A stretch of DNA of 64,000 nucleotides, from contig JABWDB010000002.1 in NCBI GenBank assembly GCA_019614645.1, positions 13,367,501 through 13,431,500 on the forward strand, in the 5' to 3' direction. This DNA comes from Stratiolaelaps scimitus. Taxonomy: Eukaryota; Arthropoda; Arachnida; Mesostigmata; Laelapidae. Below the pieces are notes generated by a model. The model ran no database searches. It was not told the DNA's origin and was given only the letters and a program-made list of their open reading frames with translations. The position numbers were made by a program, and so were the translations under genes. Each line of letters begins with the position of its first letter. Position 1 is the stretch's first letter. Below are positions 50,732-60,500 of this stretch, piece after piece.

Positions 50732-50836
50732 ACAACAAAAGCACGTTGTCAATTACAGACACACACACACAACATTTAGCCTTGAACTACTGCCATCGAA
50801 ATGCGTTTTATCCTCATTTTACGAGAAGGCGTTTAC

Positions 50837-51292
50837 TTACGAGCAACTGCAACATCTCTTTGTTTCGTTAGCCTTCGGGATCACGGGTTTCTTCGGCTGA
50901 ACACTAGGCTTCGCCTTACATGATGGCCTCACGTTTGTTGCATGGCCGACTGGAGGCCCGACTGTCTTTGATGGAGTCTTTGGTGCCGGCGGTGGACCGT
51001 ATTTCTGGGGAGCGTATCCGTGAAGAGGGTATGAAGGTGGGACCAAGTCCTTATAAAGGGTGCATGCAGGATTCACCATGGCAAGATTTGGTATATGACA
51101 CGAGTTTTGAAAAGCCGACGGAACATCTGCAGAGTGCTCCTGAACGGATGACATGGAGAGTGACGAGTCCTCAGCTTGGGGCGTCCTAATCATCGGCTCC
51201 GTTGAGCGTCTGGTGCTCATTGAAGGTGAACTAAGCCTAGTCAACTTGGAGCTGGCTCTTATGTGATCAGTATCGCTTTGTTCTGCAGCCAT
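50837..51292 (-). CDS. Small disordered protein with C-terminal Cys cluster (paralogue A)
   Basis: One exon from ATG at 51,292 encodes 151 residues. I do not recognise the family. The sequence is polar, Ser/Pro/Lys-rich and has no membrane segment or signal peptide, so it is probably mostly disordered and cytosolic. A core at residues 43-77 (SSVQE, FQNS, PNLA, VNPA) is shared with the neighbouring gene at 52,642; 22 of 35 positions are identical. A Pro/Lys-rich middle (about 85-145) leads to the C-terminus KRCCSCS. Terminal cysteine clusters of this type are often S-acylated, which would tether the protein to membranes; the last four residues also have the bare outline of a CaaX box but without aliphatic residues. 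The stop codon TAA sits inside CTCGTAAGTAAA, a perfect-looking donor, so a longer spliced form cannot be excluded. Function is unknown. Confidence 0.7.
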   Translation of the reverse strand: MAAEQSDTDHIRASSKLTRLSSPSMSTRRSTEPMIRTPQAEDSSLSMSSVQEHSADVPSAFQNSCHIPNLAMVNPACTLYKDLVPPSYPLHGYAPQKYGPPPAPKTPSKTVGPPVGHATNVRPSCKAKPSVQPKKPVIPKANETKRCCSCS

Positions 51293-51309
51293 TTTCCCAA
51301 TCTATCCTT

Positions 51310-52520
51310 TGGTGCTCACCGCAGACAGTAGTCGGCGCACTAGTCGAGTATTGTTAGGTAAAAATATGGGTGGGAGGGTGCTGTAACCACCTCTTGGCGC
51401 CTCGGATTTCGCGTCCAAACGTCGCTTCAGGTATGAATCCAGTGCAGGAACCTGCATGTTAATAAACCAACGCTGACATTTGTTAAATATCCTTTAACGG
51501 TTATGGGGTTCACTGAAAATGCGCGTCAAGAACAGATTAAAGACTCATCATCTACCGTCAAAATGGACCAAGCCAGTCCATATCGATATATACCCACAGG
51601 AATTAGAGGTAAACGTAAGGGTTTCTTAAAGGAACTGCAATTTTCACAACGCGACGTAACATATCTTATATGTCATATGTCGCGTCGCGGGAATCGAACC
51701 AGCGGCCTCCGGATTTTTTCATCCAGAGAGTTAGCCGTCCAAGCCACCGTGCCGACAATTGGCGCTGCCTTGCATGCTACCAGTGGGCGTTTGCTCGAAA
51801 CCCAAAATCAGTACAGCATGGAGTTGCAGTTGACTTAGGGCTCAACTCTTATCCCGTATGAGCACAGATATAATAGAGGAGTTCAGTTCCTAATGAGACG
51901 AAAATTTCAAACGATGAATGACAGACGGCTTTCTTCTATGCCTTTCATGGGTAACAGTGAATGGATACGTCATGAGACACAACAAAAATCCTCCAGTGTC
52001 GTAACACCTTGCAGATACGTCCCTTGCCATGGGCAGCCCTGGTTTAAACAAAGGATTTGTTTGTAATAGGTGCATCGTGTTAATCGTCAAGTTGCCACAG
52101 TGCCGAGGAAACTTGCACATCAGTACTCAAACCTCCACAAAGGTACAGCCTCAGCGCCGGCCCTCCCACCAGAGAAAATGACCCGTGGTGACCCTATGTG
52201 GAACATATTGCTGTTGATAGTTCATCGTAGTTAGTGCCCCGTAAACCACGCCGACTCGCCTGCTCCTACGTGTTATCATATTCTCGCTGGTACAATCCTA
52301 CTCACGCTTAGATTAACGGATCGACACGTGACGGTGCTTCGAAAATTTGCCCTGCCTTAGCTGGAGCATGAAGCAGGGACTGCATACAATGTTTGACACT
52401 CTAGCCACATGATCACGACATCAAGCACAGTTGCTGCTGATCCACCGCGCTCTAATCAATGTGCGGCCGAAAGTTCCAACGAATGAATACTGCCAATTAC
52501 AGTTCACCCTGAATAGCAAT
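51310..52520. other. Spacer between the two Cys-tailed paralogues
   Basis: No gene is seen. The spacer contains SINE copy 2 (listed separately). A short plus frame at 51,503-51,838 runs through the SINE and is not a gene. Confidence 0.55.
51603..51757 (-). repeat. tRNA-derived SINE copy 2
   Basis: On the minus strand the head reads CGGTGGCTTGGACGGCTAA with B box GGTTCGATTCCC, followed by TATGACATATAAGA, ATTGCAGTTCCTTTAA, GAAACC and GTTTACCT. Blocks and order match the copy at 15,343-15,496. The head is similar to a tRNA but its acceptor ends do not pair, and it is followed by the family tail, so it is a SINE. It sits between the two tandem paralogues and is not shared by both. Confidence 0.75.
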
Positions 52521-52530
52521 TGTACCACCA

Positions 52531-52536
52531 TTTATT
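52531..52536 (-). promoter_or_regulatory. Polyadenylation signal of Cys-tailed gene B
   Basis: AATAAA on the minus strand lies 106 bases beyond the stop of the gene at 52,642, the same spacing as in its paralogue. Confidence 0.65.
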
Positions 52537-52641
52537 AGTTAAATTAGAACCACATCCACCACTTACTACACATCAAAAGCATTCACCTCGGCCTAAATAT
52601 TACTTCACCGTCGATTTTTCACGAGCATACACGTTTCTTAT

Positions 52642-53025
52642 CTAACAACACTTGCAGTTTTTCTTGTCGCCATTCTGCGCTCGGCGTGCCTGGGATTGTT
52701 TTGTAGTTTTCGATTGTTTGACGCCAGCCTTCCCCTGGAAAGCTCCCCATTTCACCTCTTTTGGTCCTGCTTGTGTAGGTGCGGCTACGTCAACGTCAGC
52801 GTCCGCCCCTCCAAGAGCATCACGGTACCGCTGCGCGGGATTGACGACGGCAAGATTTGGTTGATAGGCAGAGTTTTGGAAGACAGAGTGGTGTTCAGCG
52901 GAAAATTCCTGAATTGACGATATGGAAAGCGCCGACTCATCCGGTGTGGCCTTACCGGCGTTAACGGCCACGTTCGCCGGATCGGCGGAATGCTCCACAG
53001 CAGGTGTTTCCGGAGTCTTCATCAT
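52642..53025 (-). CDS. Small disordered protein with C-terminal Cys cluster (paralogue B)
   Basis: The annotated frame starts at the first ATG (53,025; MMKTPETP) and encodes 127 residues. The same frame is open upstream to a TGA at 53,127 but has no ATG there, so either translation starts at 53,025 or a short upstream exon joins in; possible acceptors end at about 53,093 (CTACAAG) and 53,066 (CTTCCAG). The core at residues 31-64 (SSIQE, FQNS, PNLA, VNPA) pairs it with the gene at 50,837, lying 1.35 kb away in the same direction, so the two arose by tandem duplication. Between core and tail it is Ala/Asp-rich then Lys/Gln-rich and shares little with its partner. It ends KKNCKCC. S-acylation of the tail is likely; a terminal CC can also be geranylgeranylated in Rab proteins, but no Rab fold is present. 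Function is unknown. Confidence 0.65.
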   Translation of the reverse strand: MMKTPETPAVEHSADPANVAVNAGKATPDESALSISSIQEFSAEHHSVFQNSAYQPNLAVVNPAQRYRDALGGADADVDVAAPTQAGPKEVKWGAFQGKAGVKQSKTTKQSQARRAQNGDKKNCKCC

Positions 53026-54140
53026 AGCTGGGCCAGGGACCTCTCCGACTTGCTCGTGTCGTATGCTGGAAGCGCTCACACACGAAACAGCCTTGTAGGT
53101 AGAGCAGGTTGAATAGAATCGCTTTCAGCGCACCACTAAAGCACAATGTGTTTGTTCTTTCTAGAGCTTTATCTTGTTATCGCCACACGCATAGCTTTGG
53201 TTTCAGTGTGAACGCGGCCCAGGGACCTGAATGCCAATACAATTAAGGCTAACAATTACTACCGTGCGCTCCGTTGTATCTACGATCGTCGAAGAAATGT
53301 AACAATAATAGGTTAGTCGGATCGGACGACCAACGTGTGTATTAGAACCGAGAGCTCTTTCTGAACAATTGATCGCCGCAAAAAAAGGACCACTGAACTC
53401 TTCTCTATTGTGGAGGCCCAGTGCAAATGCCCGTATCACTGCGTGAATAACACGGGAGTTATTCCTATATCCGGGAACGGTTTATGCTTGATCAGGATCC
53501 GCGACTCAAGCAGCTCTTGAAAAATCAACATTCTGTTGCACACGTTGGAAGGTGGCTGTTCTCTTGGACTAAAATCGGACCCTTTAGGGAGCACAGTAGA
53601 TGCTAACGGAGATGGACACAGAAATGGAAGGAGGGGTGAAAACCGGAGGAACCGATGAGATCACTTCCAAGAGATTAATTAGAATAGAAGACCTGTTTCA
53701 ACCGTTTTGGTTAAGAGTGGAGAAACAAAGGCAAATAATCCTGAGGCAGTCTTGATATCAGCGTTTAATGTGTCCGCATAAAACAATAGTGTACCCTAAC
53801 GAAAATCATGTTTTTACTGTAAATTTCGATTAAGGCTAGCGGACTCCGCAGCGTTGAAGCCCAGAGAACCAAACGCCAAAGGGTTTGCACGAGAGCAGTA
53901 ATATTAACACTCATTTCTTGGCCATACTCTCGCTGTATTGTGCGAGCATACAACCAGGGGTCTTGACGAGCCCTGATCATTCACCATATTATGACTGTTA
54001 TTTTTTATGAGTTGTTTTGGGAATACAGATGCGCCACTCAGTCAATAGAGTGATTACAATACTGTGACTGGCTTGCTGACTGCTTGCAGCTTCGAAAGAT
54101 TCAGTTTGCCTTAACCGGCCGGCTATAAGATGTCCACATT

Positions 54141-54198
54141 CATACATATTTGCACGATTTTACTGCACGATTTTCATACAGATTTGCACGATTTTACT
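54141..54198. repeat. Short tandem repeat, GCACGATTTT motif
   Basis: A 24-base unit containing ATTTGCACGATTTTACT occurs twice (54,141-54,164 and 54,175-54,198) with an extra GCACGATTTT between them. It is a small minisatellite-like duplication. Confidence 0.8.
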
Positions 54199-54838
54199 TG
54201 TCGCCGTAATAGCCAAATCAGTGAAATCAAAGGTAGCTTCTTAGTAGAGAGGTATCTCTTCTGGAAATAGGTATTTGGCAAATCAGGTGGGAATATCTTC
54301 GCTTAGCGTTCGCGACCAAAAGCCTTCAAGCTAACCAAGTTAGACCCCGGAAGGGAAGTAAAAAACGTTGCAGCGTATTATTATGCGTTTGGTGAAACTA
54401 AACTAGTGTATCACTTGAACATGATTTAAATTCGAATGCATTGTGTGGAGTGAACTTTCTTATCTACCATTCGGAACCTACACTAATACACACTGTTCCA
54501 AAGTGTGCTCGAAAGCTTCGAAAACTGCTTCTCATAAATGCGCAAAAATTAAGACCACTAACGTTTTAAGCGGCGCTTCAGTGAGCGTCTTGAGGTTTTA
54601 TGCCCTTGACGTGAAGGGCTTTAGAACTTGACTTGAGAAAGCCTCGGAACGGCCTCTTATTGACCTCGTGCACTATTTCGCATACGGCACGAGGGGATGT
54701 TTCGAGGTGCTGCGACCACTAAACCCCCATTGTGGTATCTATGTAGACTGAACAGTAGACCTTACGTTGCATCACATCACGGTTACTTCTTCCCAACTCT
54801 AATCGTAGCAATCGCACACCTCACAGCAACGGAGTTGG

Positions 54839-55051
54839 CTAATTCTTAGCGCGACCCATGCGTGCTTTCTTGCACAGTATAAGCTCCGGATATTTTTCAA
54901 AACAGTAAGACACAGCAAAATACGTCGCACTCAGCAGTACAAGGGTTGTCAAAAGGCTACAGACGGCACGAGCTCGCTGGTCAACATAAAGGCTTGCCTT
55001 GAGGAGACTCTCTGGAAGGGAAAGTCGACCTGAATAAAGGCGCAGTCGCAT
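54839..55051 (-). CDS. Weak candidate: small single-pass membrane protein
   Basis: An ATG at 55,051 opens 70 codons. The product has one hydrophobic segment (about residues 30-50) flanked by a basic N-terminal half and a Lys/Arg-rich end. No family is recognised, and a frame of this length is expected by chance, so it is offered only as a candidate. Confidence 0.15.
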   Translation of the reverse strand: MRLRLYSGRLSLPESLLKASLYVDQRARAVCSLLTTLVLLSATYFAVSYCFEKYPELILCKKARMGRAKN

Positions 55052-55682
55052 GATTAATGGGCTTCCTCGTAATAATCGTTATTTTTGCCGACACTGTGTT
55101 GCCCGAGGAAATTATATCATTTAAGGAAACGCCAGTAGCCACGTAAAGAACACAAGCTATATAACCAAGGAAGATTTAAGAGAAAAATGGTACTTGGGGA
55201 GGGCCGAAAGGCCCATCTTGGCCAAAGTCACGCGATGCTCGCGAAATCGTAAGCGAGAGGATATGATGACTACCTATTGTATATCTACATAGACTAGTGC
55301 AAGGAAATATTTTCGACTGAGTGTTTCTGTACAGTAGCGCGTCGAGTTCGGATGACAACGACGGGTAGCCAAAGGGCAGATATTAACTATTCGATGTTCT
55401 AGCAAGGCCAGCGATGAAACCCCTAACTGAGGCAATGCTGAACATCAGTATCACCGGTTCTTTTCATAGAGGGAACAAAGCAGAAATTCAGCTGGGCACA
55501 GAACTCTAGGGGTTCGCCACGAATTTGCAGCTCTGAATCGTGCGGTTATTCGATGGCTCATATTTACCCTGTCGGGAAGGGTTGCTTCCGTTTGTCGAGC
55601 CGCTTGAAATGGTGATCCCGTGCTGGTCTTAGATTAAGCGTCCCCCTTCATCCTCAGTTATTTCATGTAAACAACGTCGACA

Positions 55683-55720
55683 CATTCGGGCAGCACAAAT
55701 ACGTTTGTGCTGCCCGAATG
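55683..55720. repeat. Perfect 17-bp inverted repeat (hairpin)
   Basis: CATTCGGGCAGCACAAA is followed by the four bases TACG and then by its exact reverse complement. No gene is called around it. The arms are exact and moderately GC-rich inside an AT-rich area, which is unlikely for neutral sequence of any age. It might be an RNA hairpin, a protein-binding palindrome or a recent inverted duplication. Confidence 0.95.
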
Positions 55721-55918
55721 ATCTGAGATTTATTATTGGGAATATGATGCATTTCCTAGTTACATTTGTGAACATCTGAATTGTGATGAAAGTACTGCAA
55801 AATCAAGGATAGATGCACAATATGTACTATAGTATCACAATTCAGTGAAGGCCTCGGTAGGCATGTATTTTTCATCAAAGTCTTTACATGCAGGAAATTC
55901 ATTCGAATTCAATGTAAA

Positions 55919-56347
55919 ATGTTACATTCTGTCATTATTACCAAGGGCACGATTGTCGTGATGGCTGCGACGTGGATGTATTTTAAGTATGATTCTATCT
56001 GTAGCTCTCGTAGGCATCCCATTACCCAGAAACTCAACGAGACAATATTCGTCGCCCGATGGTCATGTATATTTTACACATGTATATTTTACATGACAAC
56101 ATGGATTAGGTATTTCACTAGATATTGTATACTGAGGAGACCGTGCTCGAGCTTTTTCGCACGGCTGATTGTCGTAACATACAAAGGAAGCTTTCCTGAA
56201 CTATTGGCGGCCGTTGTATACACCTGCTTGAGGACACAGATCAGTACTGAACTTCATAGGTTAGGTGAGATTGTGAAAATAATCTCTAAAGTAGCAGCTT
56301 GGGGCACTCAAGGCGTTTCTAGAATACCGAACAAATCGTGTCTGTGA
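55919..56347 (+). CDS. Weak candidate: open frame with 15-bp tandem duplication
   Basis: An ATG at 55,919 opens 142 codons rich in Ile, Thr, Tyr, Cys and Phe. A 15-base unit (CATGTATATTTTACA) is repeated in tandem at 56,064-56,093 and keeps the frame. No domain is recognised. The length is compatible with chance. Confidence 0.15.
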   Translation: MLHSVIITKGTIVVMAATWMYFKYDSICSSRRHPITQKLNETIFVARWSCIFYTCIFYMTTWIRYFTRYCILRRPCSSFFARLIVVTYKGSFPELLAAVVYTCLRTQISTELHRLGEIVKIISKVAAWGTQGVSRIPNKSCL

Positions 56348-57500
56348 GACGACGGGTTTAGGCTTCGGCGTATATTGTACCGCTCCAGTCGGGGATCACA
56401 CCGAGAAGCTTCACACGCTGGCCTGAAGATTGGTATCACAGTTCATCACTGACCTATATTTCATTAGTCTAATGCATAGACCGCTTGATCTTTGTTTGTT
56501 GAGTAACTCGAAGCTATTCAACAAACCGAGTATCAGGAAGCGCTTCAGAGCTCGTGAAGCTTCACAACAACCTTCGCAACCACGAGGCTTCAAGATTCTC
56601 AGGCGCATCTGCAATCACATTCGGACGAGCATAACTCAACCGAGTTCAGGGCGCAATAATCCATCATGGCCTTCATGCTAAGAGCAAGGAGCTCGGGCAG
56701 GTTGATACCTAGATCACCTATTACCGATCCAGTGTTCGACCAGCAAGTCTAATCACATAAATACCTTTCCTTGGTTAGATTAATGGAAAACTCTGCACAG
56801 CTAGTCTCCTTAAGTCTCCCCTGATCTCACCGTTTTTTTTTTATTATTAGAAACATTTGACGAAAGTGCGTTTGTCATTTGTCGATCAAATTATGCATCT
56901 AACGTAAGGCTATGCGCACAAGTTGTAGCGTTTAACTCACTAAATTGCCTTATTAGTTAGTGTTAAGTTTAGCGTTTGCAATTCAACAGCTATTTTCTAC
57001 AAAGTTACGTTAAGGGTTAAGCGCTAGGCTAAATGCTTGCTATTAGGTTCTGATCCGTGGTCGGGTCATGTACAGTAATACAGTATAAGCGTTCCGTCCC
57101 CTTTAAACCACTCCTCGAAACGAAAGTTTAGTTCGTACAGAATTGCCTTCCAAAGATACTCGGATGATCTTCAGTGCCCTCGTCCATTTTAGGGCCATAT
57201 GCCGATGCTCGATGGCTTGGTCGCCTCTCGTGCAACAACGGCGTCTTTAGCAGACTGGCTAACCCGAGCCCAAACCTAAATTACTCAGCTGGCTCAGCTT
57301 ACGTTACTTTTGTCATTCCGGATGGGTATACGAGATGTTGAGCGGCAGACAACGATCTGAACACTGCGTCCATCATGCGGGTGAACATGGGCAGCGATGT
57401 CGCAATTGGCGTTGTAGCACTTCGAAATCGAAAACAACAGCGCTAAATCGTCGTGCCGACGTGTGACAAGCGACGGGGCAGGTTTCAGCGTGCAACGATT

Positions 57501-60500
57501 TCAATCTCGTAGTTGGCCCAAACACTGGTCGACAACGGCCTGACTAGCAGTACGGATATCGCTCATACTCGACCTTTGCTCGCTACGTGTAAATGGGGCC
57601 ATCCGAAACAAGGAATCGGCATCCAGGAGGCTACGCGTCGCCGACCGCAATGAGAAATAGACAACAGCTTTGTTGTCCGAGCCAAACAGTTGTGCTTCTG
57701 CCACAGTGACGGAAGGAAAGAATGACACGAACGCGAGGTAGAGACGTAATCTGCAAAGATAATGTAACAATATGTCAGTTTTATTTTTCGGACATATTTT
57801 TGTTTCTCATTGAAAAAGGTTGGCTCTCCAACTCGAGTGGATTTGTTGCGGGATAGCCATATTTCTTCTCTGCAAGACTTGATTATCGGAGGCAACGGTG
57901 TATAACGGTGAATAATAAACATCGATTTTATGGATGTTGGGACCGTAAAAAAACAAGGTACTAGTCAATCAACATATGCATTTAGCTGGAAATTTCGACG
58001 GATTTAACACTAACGAGTACAAAGGATAATTTCAGTTTTGGCAAAATTAATTTCATGACTATTGTCTCGAATATGCGATTGCATGTGTTTAGTTGAAATC
58101 TTGAAAAATAGTAAATACCAGGGCTGATATTAATTAATCTAATTCGATTGAAAACGAATAAAGCTTGGTGATTGTCGTTCGCCCAGCACCTTCTGTAATT
58201 ATTATTAATGAAGTTAATGGCCGTACTTCGCTGCTCCCTTTAAAATGCCCCAGCTGAATTTTTAAATGATACTCACTCACAGTCGATGCTCGGCACCTGC
58301 TCGGTTGTATCACAAATGGCTCTTTTTACTGACCGGTCATTAGCAAGTATTAACGCAAACTTACTAATTTCATCTAGTCCATCTCTGTACCCATTCTTCA
58401 GCCAGAGTTTCTCAAAAAGTACAACCGATACAACGGTACCATGTTCACCGGTCGTCAGAGCATCCCCTTCCAGGCACAATTCCTTCGAGCGACTAAATTC
58501 GTTCTGGGTTAGGCGTTTACGTATCAGAATGCTGTCAATCCTCCCGAGAAGCCTCGAGATGAATACAGGCGTGTAAATTAAGCTAACCGTCTCCGTCGAG
58601 AAATTCGCCTCTCGTTTACGAGTTATCGCCTCGTAGGAGGCCGCATCGACGCTGAGATTTCTCGAGTATAAGGAGCTGGCTAGAACACAATGGCCTGCAG
58701 CGTGCCTTAACCAAAACCGAACAACATCCTGTGCCTTCTCGAGCGGGGGGCAATCACGTCGATCCGCGCAGCTGTAGTTGGCCACGAGCTGCATTATACG
58801 TCGGGCTGGATCGTCAACAGCTACTCTGGCCGTGTGGTTCACCTTGTCAAAGAATCGGCCGCTTAACTCGTGATCATCTGCATAAAAAGCCCGAATCTTC
58901 AATGTGTCGTTCCCATGAAAGGTGGTTTCCGAGATGGGAAATACTTCCACTGTGCGGTCGACGTGACTCATCGTATCGTAAGCAAGCATAAGCGGATAGA
59001 CAAATGATCGTAGATGAAGCGATGCATTCACCACGTCCTCGTACAACGGGTCCGAATCGAATGTATCTTTGTCGTAGGCGTAAGCGATTGTACTCCCACG
59101 GACTACTTCGGACAACGTCTGGATCGCCGCTTCGCAAGTGTCTGAAATAGGAGAAGAACAAAAGCCAACACGACGAGACGGGTGAGATTTGTCACGTTGC
59201 GCCTCATCCCATCTTCTCGTCATTATGTGCCAACTGCAAGGGTTAACTGTGATGAGTTAGCTGGGGCGGAGCAATGGAACAAACAAAGCGATAACCTTCA
59301 CATGTGATTTGAATGAAGTCAATATCTGGACACAGACGTGTTAAATACAGGGGGTTAGAAGCAAGGAGTACATCTTCACTGAAGGAGCAACGACTTTCTT
59401 TGTTGTTGACAAAGGGCTCGAGTATGTTATTTATTGCGAACCTATGTATTGTGGGAGTGGCGGATGATCATGAAATTGACTGAACTCGAACGACATAAAA
59501 TTGATTGAAACCACTTAGACGATGATGGAATTTTTAGAAAATAAATATTTATCCCAGTGAGAATGAGTCACGTTGGTCAAGAGGAACTTTTGCGGTCTAG
59601 CCGCATCTCTGATGTGTCTTAAAAAAAACGTGTGAAGAACGAGAACCGGTTTATCTATGGGCATTCTTAGAAATGTCGATTCGCTAAATCTATTTAGACA
59701 TGCAGGCAAAATCAATATTTATAAATATATATATATCTTATATATACTGATTATATCTAGTCAATTCCACACCTGTTTTATGGATGCAATGGCCATATAG
59801 GGCTAGCACACTTCCATTCATGGGTGTTTTTGAAACGCAATTTTGATCTGACGCGCATTGAAGAGTTCCATTGTTGATATAGCCAGCATAGCATGGATAA
59901 AATCGCATCAATAGTCGGCAGTCCACGTCCTCCTCACACTTGGGTAACTCACTCTCGAACAATTCCCTAAAATAGCCATTCGGACCGTTGCCTGTGAAAG
60001 CGATACTGTATACATTAATTAAACAGAACAATTCTGCTCTACTTACAAACGTATTAGTATATATAAACTTTACCATAGTTCTTCAACTGGTACAGATAGT
60101 GATAACGTGCCGATAATCTTCCAGGGATCAAAGACTCTTCAACGCTTTTACCACTAAAGGCTGGCGAAATGTAATGCATAACTTGACCGCGTCGACCAGA
60201 ACCGTTGCCCATGACATGTTGTGGCTAGAAACGTTCTTACGGAGAGTGTACAACCACGCCATACGGACAAAACCACTGATAACTGTGTCAGGCCTTGTTC
60301 CTAACTAAAGAACCCCATACTGCACTGCAATCAGTTGCAGTCTCAACTGAAAAATACAACCACCTAACGAAACAAGCATAGGTTATATATCCAGCCGCCG
60401 GGAGTATTTTGGATGCCAATTGAAATCTTCAAGATAGTGCCCAAACCATTCATGGCGCTCGCATGAACGTCAAGCTGATACTACACGTCATGAATTTTTT

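Larger units (their letters stand above)
53130..57490. other. Gene-poor stretch
   Basis: No clearly supported gene. The sequence is mainly AT-rich. It contains a small tandem repeat at 54,141-54,198, a perfect hairpin at 55,683-55,720 and two short open frames with ATG starts that are listed separately as weak candidates. A run of Ts near 56,832-56,842 is also present. Confidence 0.5.

Noticed and set aside
51661..51757. tRNA gene on the minus strand
   Set aside because: A and B boxes are present but the acceptor stem does not pair and the family tail follows, so it is a SINE.
52642..53025. Rab-like prenylated GTPase because of the terminal CC
   Set aside because: No GTP-binding motifs and far too short; only the last residues are reminiscent.
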